Shown here piece by piece: positions 37,400-46,240 of a stretch of 64,000 bases of DNA. The position numbers and the translations under genes were made by a program. The notes beneath the pieces are model-generated. The model did no database searches. It was not told the DNA's origin and saw only the letters and a program-made list of their open reading frames with translations. The DNA lies in the NCBI RefSeq assembly GCF_900105555.1, contig NZ_FNTZ01000001.1, positions 1,488,001 through 1,552,000 on the forward strand, read 5' to 3'. The first letter of the stretch is position 1, and the number at the start of each line of letters is the position of its first letter. The stretch is from Pseudomonas coleopterorum. GTDB lineage: Bacteria > Pseudomonadota > Gammaproteobacteria > Pseudomonadales > Pseudomonadaceae.

Positions 37400-38692
37400 T
37401 CAACGGCTCGGCGTGACGCGCCAGACGGTGTTGGCCAGGTCATCGGCGATGATCAGCGCGCCGCGCGGATCGACCGTTACACCGACCGGACGGCCACGGG
37501 TCTTGCCATCGTCACCACGGAAGCCCGTGGCGAAATCGATGGGCTCGCCGGCAGGTTTGTTGCCGGCGAACGGCACGAAGATCACCTTGTAGCCCACGGG
37601 GTTGTCGCGGTTCCAGCTACCGTGTTCGCCAACGAAGGCGCCCTGGGCGAACTTCTCGCCCATGGCCGGGATCGAGAAGTCCACACCCAGTGCGGCGACG
37701 TGCGAGCCAAGGCTGTAATCGGGCTTGACCGCCGCCGCGACTTTTTCCGGATTCTGTGGCTGCGCACGGGGGTCGACGTTCTGGCCCCAATAGCTGTACG
37801 GCCAGCCATAGAACTGCCCTTCACGGACCGAACTCAGGTAGTCCGGCACCAGGTCCGGACCCAGCTCGTCACGTTCGTTGACCACGGCCCACAGCTGGCC
37901 TGTGCCCGGCTGGATGGTCAGTGCCGTCGGGTTGCGGATACCCGTTGCATAGGGCTTGTGCGCGCCGGTCTGGGCATCGATCTGCCAGACCATGGCGCGG
38001 TCGATCTCGACTTCCATGCCCCGTTCGGTCACGTTGCTGTTGGAGCCGATGCCCACGTACAGGTAGCGCCCGTCGTCGCTGATGGCCAGCGACTTGGTCC
38101 AGTGGTGGTTGATCGCCGAGGGCAGGTCGGCCAGCTTGGTCGGTGCCGCGCTGGCCTTGGTCTGGCCGTCGGTGTAGTCGAAGCGCACCAGGGCATCCTG
38201 GTTGGCGACGTACAACTTGCCGTCGGCATAGGCCAGGCCGTAAGGCGCGTTGAGGTTTTCCGCGAACACGGTCTTCAGCTCGTAGGTGCCATCGCCGTCG
38301 GCGTCACGCAGCAGGGTCAGGCGGTTGCCGCCCTTGACCTGGGTATTGCCCTTGGCCTTGATGTAGCTGGCGATCACGTCCTTGGGCTTGAGCTTGGCAG
38401 CGCTGCCGCCGCGACCTTCGGCCACCAGGATGTCACCGTTGGGCAGGACCAGGGTCTGGCGCGGAATCGCCAGGTCGGTGGCAATCGCGCTGATGGTATA
38501 GCCCTGTGGCACGGTCGGTTTGCTGTCGCCCCAGGCCACCGGCTCGGCGATCTTCATGCTCGGCAGCAGGCCGCGCTGTGCTTCCGGCAATTTGGGATCG
38601 GGCCCGCGGGCCTGGGTGCTGTCGGCTTCGCTGCCGCAACCGGCGAGCAACAAGGCCACGCTGATGGCCGTCAAGGCGCCTGAATAGTTCAT
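37400..38692 (-). CDS. PQQ-dependent sugar dehydrogenase-like lipoprotein (L-sorbosone dehydrogenase type)
   Basis: This 430-residue protein has a lipoprotein signal peptide ending LLLAGC (cysteine at 19), so it should be anchored in the periplasm. The mature part is a six-bladed propeller of the glucose/sorbosone dehydrogenase family, with repeated blades such as LPNGDILVAEG, LNAPYGLAYADGKLYVANQ, YVGIGSNSNV and GEHGSWNRDNPVGYKV. Enzymes of this family use PQQ to oxidise sugars or aldehydes and pass electrons on. The start ATG at 38692 has GGAGGTG 6 nt before and overlaps the stop of the preceding DUF2231 gene as ATGA. The substrate is unknown. Confidence 0.85.
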   Translation of the reverse strand: MNYSGALTAISVALLLAGCGSEADSTQARGPDPKLPEAQRGLLPSMKIAEPVAWGDSKPTVPQGYTISAIATDLAIPRQTLVLPNGDILVAEGRGGSAAKLKPKDVIASYIKAKGNTQVKGGNRLTLLRDADGDGTYELKTVFAENLNAPYGLAYADGKLYVANQDALVRFDYTDGQTKASAAPTKLADLPSAINHHWTKSLAISDDGRYLYVGIGSNSNVTERGMEVEIDRAMVWQIDAQTGAHKPYATGIRNPTALTIQPGTGQLWAVVNERDELGPDLVPDYLSSVREGQFYGWPYSYWGQNVDPRAQPQNPEKVAAAVKPDYSLGSHVAALGVDFSIPAMGEKFAQGAFVGEHGSWNRDNPVGYKVIFVPFAGNKPAGEPIDFATGFRGDDGKTRGRPVGVTVDPRGALIIADDLANTVWRVTPSR

Positions 38693-39117
38693 CGAACACC
38701 TCCGGAACGCAGATTGGTCAAACCGACCCAGGCCGCGATCAGCGCCAGTGCCGTCACGATCACCGACAGGATCAGCCCCGAAGGCATGACTGCCCAGGCG
38801 TCCTTGGCATGTTCGAAGGCGTTGACCAGACCCAGTACCCACGTCACCAGCAACAGCAGGAAGTACACGACTGGACGACCGCCCTTATGTTCCGCGCGGA
38901 CCAGGTTGATGAGGGCGCACAGCAGCGCCAGGCCACAGAACACCAAGGCACCGGCGATCAGCCAGGCGGCGAAGTTGCTCCACTGGATCTGGTAGCTCTG
39001 GTAATAGGCGATATCGCTCAGCAGCCCGCCCAGAAAGAGCGGAACGGTACCGGCCAGGAAGATCGCATGCAGCGGACCTGGCCTGTGTCGATAGGCAAGT
39101 TGGGTAGTAGTGGTCAC
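38689..39117 (-). CDS. DUF2231 family membrane protein
   Basis: This 142-residue protein has four hydrophobic segments (about 17-38, 48-70, 82-103 and 112-135). The first one includes HAIFLAGTVPLFLGGLLSD, a DUF2231 feature. The stop overlaps the start of the sorbosone-dehydrogenase-like gene, so the pair is co-translated. A membrane electron-transfer partner for the dehydrogenase is one possible role, but there is no haem motif to support it. Confidence 0.82.
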   Translation of the reverse strand: MTTTTQLAYRHRPGPLHAIFLAGTVPLFLGGLLSDIAYYQSYQIQWSNFAAWLIAGALVFCGLALLCALINLVRAEHKGGRPVVYFLLLLVTWVLGLVNAFEHAKDAWAVMPSGLILSVIVTALALIAAWVGLTNLRSGGVR

Positions 39118-39289
39118 GACAATCCCTCATCAAAGGACAACATCGGCACGGATGCACCGGCGGGTCAGACGCGCGTGTTGCGCATAGAGAGGATCGCCGC
39201 TGCCAACGGTTAGTTCACAAGCGTTCGTGTCGAAATATTATCGGGCGCGCCGAGACTCGCCACCGGACGTCGCACCGTGGCCGGCGCGC

Positions 39290-39316
39290 TCAAGCAACGC
39301 CTGAGCCCTGCCGATA
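39290..39316 (+). promoter_or_regulatory. FliA (sigma-28)-like promoter of the second chemoreceptor
   Basis: TCAAG (39290-39294), a 15-nt spacer and GCCGATA (39310-39316), 48 nt before the ATG at 39365. Spacing is one base longer than in the other two examples of the window. Confidence 0.55.
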
Positions 39317-39364
39317 TAACGGTTGCCCACGCGTTCGCAAGGGCTTCCAATCATGAGGTTCGTC

Positions 39365-40990
39365 ATGTTCAAAACATCTCTGCGCGCCCAGGTGCTGGCC
39401 TTGCTGGCCGGTGGGTTGCTCATCCTGCTGCTGATTGCTCTGGGCAGCTTCAAATTCCTCGCAGGAAGCCTGGATGACTACACACACCTGGTGGCCGGAC
39501 CGCTGCGGGCCACTGAACTGGTCGATCGTGCCAACGTTCAGTTCAAGACCCAGGTGCAGGAATGGAAGAATGTGCTGCTGCGTGGAAAGGACCCCAAGGC
39601 CGCGGACAAGTACTGGGCTCAGTTCGAGGAGCAGGAGCGGGCGGTGGCGGCCACCTTGCAAACCCTGAGTGAATTACCCGGTGTACCCGCCAGCGTCAGC
39701 CAGAACGCCCAGCGCCTGCGTGATGAACACGCTACGTTGGGCAAGGCCTATCGTCAGGGTCGCGAAGCCTTCCTGGCCAGCGGGGCCGACGCCGCCAGCG
39801 GCGACCATGCGGTGGCCGGCGTCGACCGTGCCACCAGCGAGCAGATGAACGCTCTGGTGACCGAACTGCGCGGGCTGGCCGATGAGCAGTCGCGGTCGAT
39901 CAACGAGCAGGGCCATCAGGCGATCATCTGGGGCATCGGCATCATGCTGTTGTCCGGTCTGCTGATCACCGCCCTGAGCCTGTGGCTGGTCAACCGCAAC
40001 CTGGTCACGCCGGTGCGCGACCTGATCGACTACGTGGCGCGCCTGAGCCAGGGCCATCTGGCCGAGCGCGTGGTCAGCCAGCGGCGTGACGAGTTGGGCA
40101 ATCTCGCCGTGGCGGCGAACACCCTGCGTGACTTTCTCGCCGATACCTTCACCCGGCTGCAACGCAGCACGGCTGATCTGGACCAGGCCAGTGGCGAGCT
40201 GAACACCATCGCTGCGGTGATGCTGCAGGGCACCAACGAGCAGTTCGAGCGCACCGATCAAGTGGCCACGGCGATGCAGGAAATGTCCGCCACCGCGCAG
40301 GAAGTCGCCCGCCATGCCGCCGGCGCGGCCACCGCCGCCGCCGATGCCGATCGCGAGGCGCAAAGTGGTGAGCAGTCCATGCAGGCCACTATCCATACCA
40401 TCACCCGCATGCGCGGCGAGATTGCCCTGACCGGCGACGTGATTCGTCAGTTGCGCGACGACAGCGGGCGGATCGGCAAGGTGCTGGAAGTGATCCGCGG
40501 CATTGCCGACCAGACCAACCTGCTGGCGCTCAATGCCGCCATCGAGGCGGCGCGGGCCGGGGATGCCGGTCGCGGTTTCGCCGTGGTCGCCGACGAGGTG
40601 CGCACCCTGGCGCAACGTACCGCGGCTTCGACCCTGGAAATCCATCAGATCATCGACACCGTGCAGACCGGCGCGGTGAACGCGGTACAAGCCATCGAAA
40701 GTGGCCAGCAACGCAGCGATCAGGGCGTCGAGCAGGTGGTGGAAGCGGGGCAGACACTGACCCGCATCACCCAGTCGATCGAGGCGATCAGGGACATGAA
40801 CCGGCAGATCGCAACGGCCGCCGAAGAGCAGAACGCGGTGGTCGACGACATCGCCCAGAACCTGGTCGAAATCACCGCCATCGCCACCACCAACCAGGCC
40901 AACGTCGACCGTACCCAGAGCGCCAGCGGCCACCTGCATCAACTGTCGACGGAACTGGGGCAGGTCACGGCGCGCATCAAGGCGGCGTGA
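39365..40990 (+). CDS. Methyl-accepting chemotaxis protein with helical-bundle ligand domain
   Basis: This is a 541-residue chemoreceptor read from the ATG at 39365 (GAGG 6 nt before); ATG 39353 and ATG 39323 are also in frame. A first helix (about 8-30) and a second (about 191-213) bracket a periplasmic domain of about 160 residues that is largely helical, including VQFKTQVQEWKNVLLRGKD, a pattern typical of Pseudomonas four-helix-bundle sensors. HAMP and the signalling domain follow, with the tip [19 protein letters not shown]. The ligand is unknown. It lies alone between divergent and convergent genes. Confidence 0.9.
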   Translation: MFKTSLRAQVLALLAGGLLILLLIALGSFKFLAGSLDDYTHLVAGPLRATELVDRANVQFKTQVQEWKNVLLRGKDPKAADKYWAQFEEQERAVAATLQTLSELPGVPASVSQNAQRLRDEHATLGKAYRQGREAFLASGADAASGDHAVAGVDRATSEQMNALVTELRGLADEQSRSINEQGHQAIIWGIGIMLLSGLLITALSLWLVNRNLVTPVRDLIDYVARLSQGHLAERVVSQRRDELGNLAVAANTLRDFLADTFTRLQRSTADLDQASGELNTIAAVMLQGTNEQFERTDQVATAMQEMSATAQEVARHAAGAATAAADADREAQSGEQSMQATIHTITRMRGEIALTGDVIRQLRDDSGRIGKVLEVIRGIADQTNLLALNAAIEAARAGDAGRGFAVVADEVRTLAQRTAASTLEIHQIIDTVQTGAVNAVQAIESGQQRSDQGVEQVVEAGQTLTRITQSIEAIRDMNRQIATAAEEQNAVVDDIAQNLVEITAIATTNQANVDRTQSASGHLHQLSTELGQVTARIKAA

Positions 40991-41023
40991 CCCGCGCGCC
41001 GCCCGGCCACCGCGTGGCTGCCC

Positions 41024-41797
41024 TCAGCGCTTGCTGCGCTTGGGCAGCAGACGCGCCAGGGTGTCGAGCTCGGCCTCGGCTCGCTCGAGTTCGGCGGCCG
41101 AGTCTTTGGCCCAGACCTGCGCCAGCGGTTGCAGATCGGCTTCGACCTTGGCCTTGAGGCACCACTGATGGTGGTCATGCCACGAGCCCAGCGCCGACTG
41201 CACGGCCTTGAGCGATTTTTCCGCCTTGGATGACAGCGGAGAAAGGTCGGCGAAGGCTTGGGTCAGGTAGCGCGTGCGTTTGACCAGGATGCGCAGTTCG
41301 TGCCGATCGAACTGGGCATCCTTGAGGGCACGGCGCAGCTTGTCGACGTGCTTGTTCAGGGTCTTCATCACCCCCTTTTCGAAGTGTCTGGAATCCAGAC
41401 CCGGCTCACTGGCGCGAAACGCGGCGGGCCATCCGTCGAGCGCCGTGAACAAGGCCTGCAGGGTGGCATGCTCGGCGATCAGCTGGTGCTCCAGCTCCAG
41501 GCGTGCCCGGCGGCTGGCAGCGGCACCGTCCATGCCACGCTTTTCCAGTTCCTGGGCCATCACTTCCAGATCGCGGGTAGGGGTCGTGAGTTGCCCCACG
41601 GCCTTGGCCGCCGCCAGCAGCGGGCCCATGGCCGGTTCCGCTCGCACCGGGATCAGCAGGCTGCGGATGCGCCGCACGGCGATACGCAGGTCGTGCAATG
41701 CTTCGGCATCCGCCGCGCCTTCCAGACGAGCCCGCGCATGAAAGAGCGCCACCTCCAGCGCGATGATCTCTTTCACATAAGTGTCGACGAATGCCAT
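41024..41797 (-). CDS. CHAD domain protein
   Basis: This 257-residue protein is read from the ATG at 41797 (GGAGGA 5 nt upstream); the longer frame to 41926 has no homologous sequence. It is an all-helical CHAD domain, with the conserved histidine-and-arginine pattern HDLRIAVRRIRSLL near the N-terminus and RHELRILVKRTRYL and WHDHHQWC in the second half. CHAD domains bind inorganic polyphosphate through such basic residues, so association with polyphosphate granules is likely. It shares a 244-bp promoter region with betT on the other strand. Confidence 0.88.
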   Translation of the reverse strand: MAFVDTYVKEIIALEVALFHARARLEGAADAEALHDLRIAVRRIRSLLIPVRAEPAMGPLLAAAKAVGQLTTPTRDLEVMAQELEKRGMDGAAASRRARLELEHQLIAEHATLQALFTALDGWPAAFRASEPGLDSRHFEKGVMKTLNKHVDKLRRALKDAQFDRHELRILVKRTRYLTQAFADLSPLSSKAEKSLKAVQSALGSWHDHHQWCLKAKVEADLQPLAQVWAKDSAAELERAEAELDTLARLLPKRSKR

Positions 41798-42041
41798 GGA
41801 TCCTCCGGTTGATGGTCGAGCGGTTGATGATCGAAGAACAGGCTGCAGCGTCACTGATAGACAGAGCGCCACCGGCAATCGTGCCGGCCCCGCCGCGCGA
41901 ATATGTGAGCAAATACATCCAGACACATAATCGGTCCATCAAAGGCGAACTGGACGAAGCGTGTCGGTAAACCCCAGCCGCGCAGTGCGGTCACAGCTAG
42001 CCACACACCCACTGCTGCACCGTCCCATCAGGAGCTTTTCA

Positions 42042-44012
42042 ATGACTGTGAAGTCAGACCCCGTCGAGGCCTCGACACTCAATCCGCCGGTCTTCTGGAT
42101 ATCGGCCATCCTGCTGCTCTTGCTGGTGCTGTTCGCCAGCCTGATGCCCCAACAGGCGCAAACCCTGTTCGCCCATGTGCAGGATTGGATCTTCACCAAC
42201 GTCAGCTGGTTCTACATTCTCGCCGTGGCGGTGATCCTGGGCACCGTGGTGTTCCTGGGCGTCAGCCGCTACGGTGACATCAAGCTGGGCCCGGACCACA
42301 GCACGCCCGACTACAGCAGCATGACCTGGTTTGCCATGCTGTTCTCGGCGGGCATGGGCATCGGTCTGATGTTCTTCGGCGTCGCCGAGCCGGTCATGCA
42401 TTTCCTCAATCCGCCCTACGGCGAGGGCGACACCGTTGCCGCTGCGGGTGAGGCGATGCGCATCACCTTCTTCCATTGGGGCCTGCACGCCTGGGCCATC
42501 TACGCCATCGTCGCCTTGATCCTGGCCTATTTCAGCTTCCGCCACGGCCTGCCGCTGACCCTGCGTTCGGCCCTCTATCCGCTGATCGGCGAGCGCATCT
42601 ACGGCCCCATCGGGCATGCCGTAGACATTTTCGCCATCATCGGCACGGTACTTGGGGTGGCCACTTCGCTGGGCTTCGGTGTGGCGCAGATCAACACCGG
42701 CCTCAACGCGCTGTTCGGCATTCCGGTATCGATCCCGATCCAGATCGCCCTGATCATCGGCACCACCGCGTTGGCCACGCTGTCGGTGGTGTCCGGGCTG
42801 GACAAGGGCATCCGCCGGCTGTCCGAGCTCAACCTGGGCCTGGCGGTGCTGCTCATGGCGATGGTCATGATCCTCGGCCCCACCGTGTTGATCCTGCAGA
42901 CGTTCGTGCAGAACACCGGTGGCTACCTCAGCGAGATCGTCAGCCGCACCCTCAACCTCAACGCCTACCAGCCCACCGACTGGATCGGCGGCTGGACCCT
43001 GTTCTACTGGGGCTGGTGGCTGGCCTGGTCGCCGTTCGTGGGGCTGTTCATCGCGCGGATCTCGCGCGGCCGTACCATCCGCGAATTCGTCACCGGGGTG
43101 CTGCTGGTGCCCACCGCTTTCACCCTGCTGTGGATGACCGTGTTCGGCAATACCGCGATCCACATGATTCTCGAACAGGGCATGACCGACCTGGGCATGG
43201 CCGTGGACAAGGACACGTCGCTGGCGCTGTTCGCGTTTCTCCAGCACTTTCCGTTCTCTGGCGTGATCAGCGCCCTGGCGATCATCATGGTGGTGGTGTT
43301 CTTCGTTACCTCGGCCGACTCCGGCGCGATGGTGGTGGACATGCTCGCCTCCGGTGGGTCGGAAAATACCCCGGTGCGCCAGCGCATTTTCTGGGCCTCG
43401 AGCATGGGCCTGGTGGCCATCGCGCTATTGCTGGCCGACGGCCTCAAGGCGCTGCAAACGGCGACCATCGCCAGTGCGCTGCCATTCACCCTGGCGCTTT
43501 TGCTGAGCATGCGCGGCCTGCTCAAGGCGCTCAAGCTGGACGCCACCAAGCGTGGCCTGCGCCATCAGGCCCTGGCGATTTCCCCGAACACGCCACGGGC
43601 CGGCGGCAACTGGCAGCGTCGTCTGCGCACCCTGGCCATGTTCCCGCGACGTGCCCACGTGGTGCGCTTCATCGAGGAAGTGGCTCGTCCGGCCTGCCTC
43701 AGCGTCGCCGAGGAATGGCGCCTGCAGGGTTACGATTGCACGGTGGAAGACGGCGAGGAGGGCGGTGTGCGCCTGAGCGTGGGGCCCGCCGACGATGCCT
43801 TTATCTATGAAATCCGGCCCCATGCCTATGCCACCCCAAGCTTCGTCATGAGCGGACCGACCGGCGAGGAGCGCAAGTATTTCCGCGCCGAAGTGCACCT
43901 GCGCGAAGGGGGCCAGGACCACGATGTGATGGGCTGGTCGCGCGACGAGGTGATTGGCGACATCCTCGATCACTACGAGCGGCACATGCACTTCCTGCAC
44001 CTGGTGGGCTGA
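42042..44012 (+). CDS. betT: BCCT-family choline transporter BetT
   Basis: This is a 656-residue betaine/choline/carnitine transporter with twelve helices, starting at the ATG at 42042 (AGGAGC 8 nt before). It carries the BCCT landmarks SAGMGIGLMFFGVAEP and the tryptophan-rich segment FYWGWWLAWSPFVGLFIARIS. A long C-terminal cytoplasmic tail (from about residue 510, roughly 145 residues) matches the osmosensory tail of BetT proteins of Pseudomonas. It imports choline, the precursor of glycine betaine, under osmotic stress. betIBA are not in the window. Confidence 0.92.
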   Translation: MTVKSDPVEASTLNPPVFWISAILLLLLVLFASLMPQQAQTLFAHVQDWIFTNVSWFYILAVAVILGTVVFLGVSRYGDIKLGPDHSTPDYSSMTWFAMLFSAGMGIGLMFFGVAEPVMHFLNPPYGEGDTVAAAGEAMRITFFHWGLHAWAIYAIVALILAYFSFRHGLPLTLRSALYPLIGERIYGPIGHAVDIFAIIGTVLGVATSLGFGVAQINTGLNALFGIPVSIPIQIALIIGTTALATLSVVSGLDKGIRRLSELNLGLAVLLMAMVMILGPTVLILQTFVQNTGGYLSEIVSRTLNLNAYQPTDWIGGWTLFYWGWWLAWSPFVGLFIARISRGRTIREFVTGVLLVPTAFTLLWMTVFGNTAIHMILEQGMTDLGMAVDKDTSLALFAFLQHFPFSGVISALAIIMVVVFFVTSADSGAMVVDMLASGGSENTPVRQRIFWASSMGLVAIALLLADGLKALQTATIASALPFTLALLLSMRGLLKALKLDATKRGLRHQALAISPNTPRAGGNWQRRLRTLAMFPRRAHVVRFIEEVARPACLSVAEEWRLQGYDCTVEDGEEGGVRLSVGPADDAFIYEIRPHAYATPSFVMSGPTGEERKYFRAEVHLREGGQDHDVMGWSRDEVIGDILDHYERHMHFLHLVG

Positions 44013-44090
44013 GCCCTCTGGCGTTTCAATTTGCAATGGCTGGGCTGTAACATGCCCGCCATTGCCCATCATTGACCTCAGGAGATTCCC

Positions 44091-44471
44091 ATGGCCCATT
44101 CAGACATCACCTTTGTGCCGGACCCTGACCCGGAGTCGATTTCCTCGGACGTCGCAGGCTTCGGCGGTCTGCTGGTGACCACCCAGATTCCAACCCGCGC
44201 CGACGGCAGCCTGGAACTGGGCAGCATCACCGCCCAGAGCGAATGCACGCTGCAGGCGCTCAAAGTGGCGCTGGAAGCGGCGGGCAGCTCGCTAGATCGC
44301 GTCCTGCACCTGACCATCTACCTGACCGACATGGCTGACCGCCCGGCCTTCAACGAGGTCTACCATCGCTTCTTCGCCAAGCCCTGGCCGGTGCGTGCCG
44401 CCGTGGGTATCACTGCGCTGGCCGCCCCCGGCATGCGTGTCGAAGTCACCGCCATGGCCGCCAAGGGCTGA
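44091..44471 (+). CDS. RidA family protein (reactive intermediate deaminase)
   Basis: This 126-residue protein belongs to the RidA/YjgF/YER057c family. The conserved catalytic arginine is R116 in GMRVEVTAMA. RidA enzymes speed the hydrolysis of 2-aminoacrylate and related imines. CAGGAG precedes the ATG by 7 nt. It is followed, 17 bp later, by an amidase, so a shared nitrogen-compound catabolic role is more likely than the housekeeping RidA function. Confidence 0.88.
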   Translation: MAHSDITFVPDPDPESISSDVAGFGGLLVTTQIPTRADGSLELGSITAQSECTLQALKVALEAAGSSLDRVLHLTIYLTDMADRPAFNEVYHRFFAKPWPVRAAVGITALAAPGMRVEVTAMAAKG

Positions 44472-44488
44472 TCGTGCAGGAGAGCAGC

Positions 44489-46195
44489 ATGATCGAAGTC
44501 ACCGAGGTTTCCATCGCCCAACTGCGCGCGGCTCTGGAGAGTGGGCAGACCACGGCGGTCGAACTGGTCCAGGCCTACCTGGAGCGCATTGCGGCCTATG
44601 ACGGCGCCGATACGGCCACCGCGCTGAACGCCGTGGTGGTGCCCAATCCCTCGGCCCTGGCTGAGGCCGAGGCGGCCGATGCACGGCGTGCGAGCGGCCA
44701 GACCCTGGGGCCGCTCGATGGCATTCCCTACACGGCCAAGGACAGCTACCTGGTCAAGGGCCTGACCGCGGCTTCCGGCAGTCCGGCCTTTGCCGGGCTG
44801 GTCGCCCAGCGCGATGCGTTCACCGTCGAGCGCCTGCGCGCTGCCGGAGCGATCTGCCTGGGCAAGACCAACATGCCGCCCATGGCCAACGGCGGCATGC
44901 AGCGCGGCGTCTACGGCCGTGCGGAAAGCCCGTACAACGCCGAGTTCCTCACCGCGCCGTTTGCTTCCGGCTCGTCCAATGGTGCGGGCACGGCGACCGC
45001 AGCCAGCTTCGCCGCGTTCGGCCTGGCCGAAGAAACCTGGTCGAGCGGACGCGGCCCGGCGTCCAACAACGGCCTGTGTGCCTACACGCCGTCGCGCGGG
45101 ATCATCTCGGTGCGCGGCAACTGGCCGCTGACGCCGACCATGGACGTGGTCGTGCCGTTTGCGAGGACCATGGCCGATCTGCTGGAAATCCTCGATGTGG
45201 TGGTCGCCGACGACCCCGACACTCGTGGCGACCTGTGGCGCCTGCAACCCTGGGTGCCAATACCCAAGGTGGCCAGCGTGCGCCCGGCGTCCTATGTGCA
45301 ACTGGCCGGGTCGCCTGCAGCGCTGGCGGGCAAGCGCTTCGGCGTGCCGCGGATGTACATCAATGCCGACCCGCTGGCCGGCACGGCCGAGCAGCCGGGC
45401 ATAGGCGGCCCGACCGGGCAGCGCATTCACACCCGTGCTTCGGTGATCGACCTCTGGCAGCAGGCCCGCCATGCCCTTGAAGCGGCAGGTGCCGAGGTGG
45501 TCGAAGTGGACTTCCCGCTGGTCTCCAACTGCGAAGGCGATCGACCGGGTGCGCCGACCGTGTTCAACCGCGGCATCGTCGACCCGGCGTTCCTGCATCA
45601 TGAATTGTGGGACCTGACCGCCTGGGCCTTCGACGACTTTCTGCGCGCCAACGGCGATCCGGCGCTGAATCGGCTGGTGGATGTCGACGGTCCGCTGATC
45701 TTCCCCCATGACCCCGGCACGCTGCCCAACCGCGAAGGCGACCTGGCCGCCGGCATGGACGAATACGTGAAGATGGCCGAGCGTGGTATCACCCCCTGGG
45801 ACCAGATCGATACCCTGGCCGACGGTCTGCGCGCGTTGGAGCACACCCGCAAGATCGACCTGGAAGACTGGATGCAGGCCCTGAAGCTTGATGCGGTGGT
45901 GTTTCCCACCGTCGCCGACGTGGCTCCAGCCAAGGCTGATGTCGATCCGGCAGCAGCGGACATCGCCTGGAGCAATGGCGTGTGGGTGGCCAACGGCAAT
46001 CTGGCGATTCGCCATCTGGGCGTGCCGACCGTCACCGTGCCCATGGGCCTGATGGCCGACATCGGCATGCCGGTGGGGCTGACCTTCGCCGGGCGCGCCT
46101 ACGACGACACGCAGCTGTTGCGCCTGGCCGCGGCCTTCGAGGCCACCGGTCAGCGCCGGGTGATCCCGCCGCGCACGCCACCGCTGCAGCGCTGA
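44489..46195 (+). CDS. Amidase signature family protein
   Basis: This is a 568-residue cytoplasmic amidase read from the ATG at 44489 (AGGAG 6 nt before); a GTG at 44474 is possible. The Ser-cisSer-Lys triad is recognisable: lysine in YTAKDSYLVKG, cis-serine in ASGSSNGAGTA, and nucleophile serine in EETWSSGRGPASNNG. The last segment differs from the usual TGGSIRxPA form, with TWSS in place of TGGS, and marks a distinct subfamily. It hydrolyses an amide (C-N) bond; the substrate is unknown. The RidA-like gene directly upstream is probably in the same operon. Confidence 0.85.
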   Translation: MIEVTEVSIAQLRAALESGQTTAVELVQAYLERIAAYDGADTATALNAVVVPNPSALAEAEAADARRASGQTLGPLDGIPYTAKDSYLVKGLTAASGSPAFAGLVAQRDAFTVERLRAAGAICLGKTNMPPMANGGMQRGVYGRAESPYNAEFLTAPFASGSSNGAGTATAASFAAFGLAEETWSSGRGPASNNGLCAYTPSRGIISVRGNWPLTPTMDVVVPFARTMADLLEILDVVVADDPDTRGDLWRLQPWVPIPKVASVRPASYVQLAGSPAALAGKRFGVPRMYINADPLAGTAEQPGIGGPTGQRIHTRASVIDLWQQARHALEAAGAEVVEVDFPLVSNCEGDRPGAPTVFNRGIVDPAFLHHELWDLTAWAFDDFLRANGDPALNRLVDVDGPLIFPHDPGTLPNREGDLAAGMDEYVKMAERGITPWDQIDTLADGLRALEHTRKIDLEDWMQALKLDAVVFPTVADVAPAKADVDPAAADIAWSNGVWVANGNLAIRHLGVPTVTVPMGLMADIGMPVGLTFAGRAYDDTQLLRLAAAFEATGQRRVIPPRTPPLQR

Positions 46196-46201
46196 GCGTC
46201 T

Positions 46202-46240
46202 GGCTGAGAGCGTAGCGTCTGTGGTGCCACGCTTTCAGCC
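46202..46240. terminator. Hairpin between convergent amidase and alkA genes
   Basis: GGCTGAGAGCGT (46202-46213) pairs with ACGCTTTCAGCC (46229-46240) in a 12-bp stem with one G-U pair. No T-run follows on either strand. It overlaps the alkA stop, and may mark transcript ends for both genes. Confidence 0.45.
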
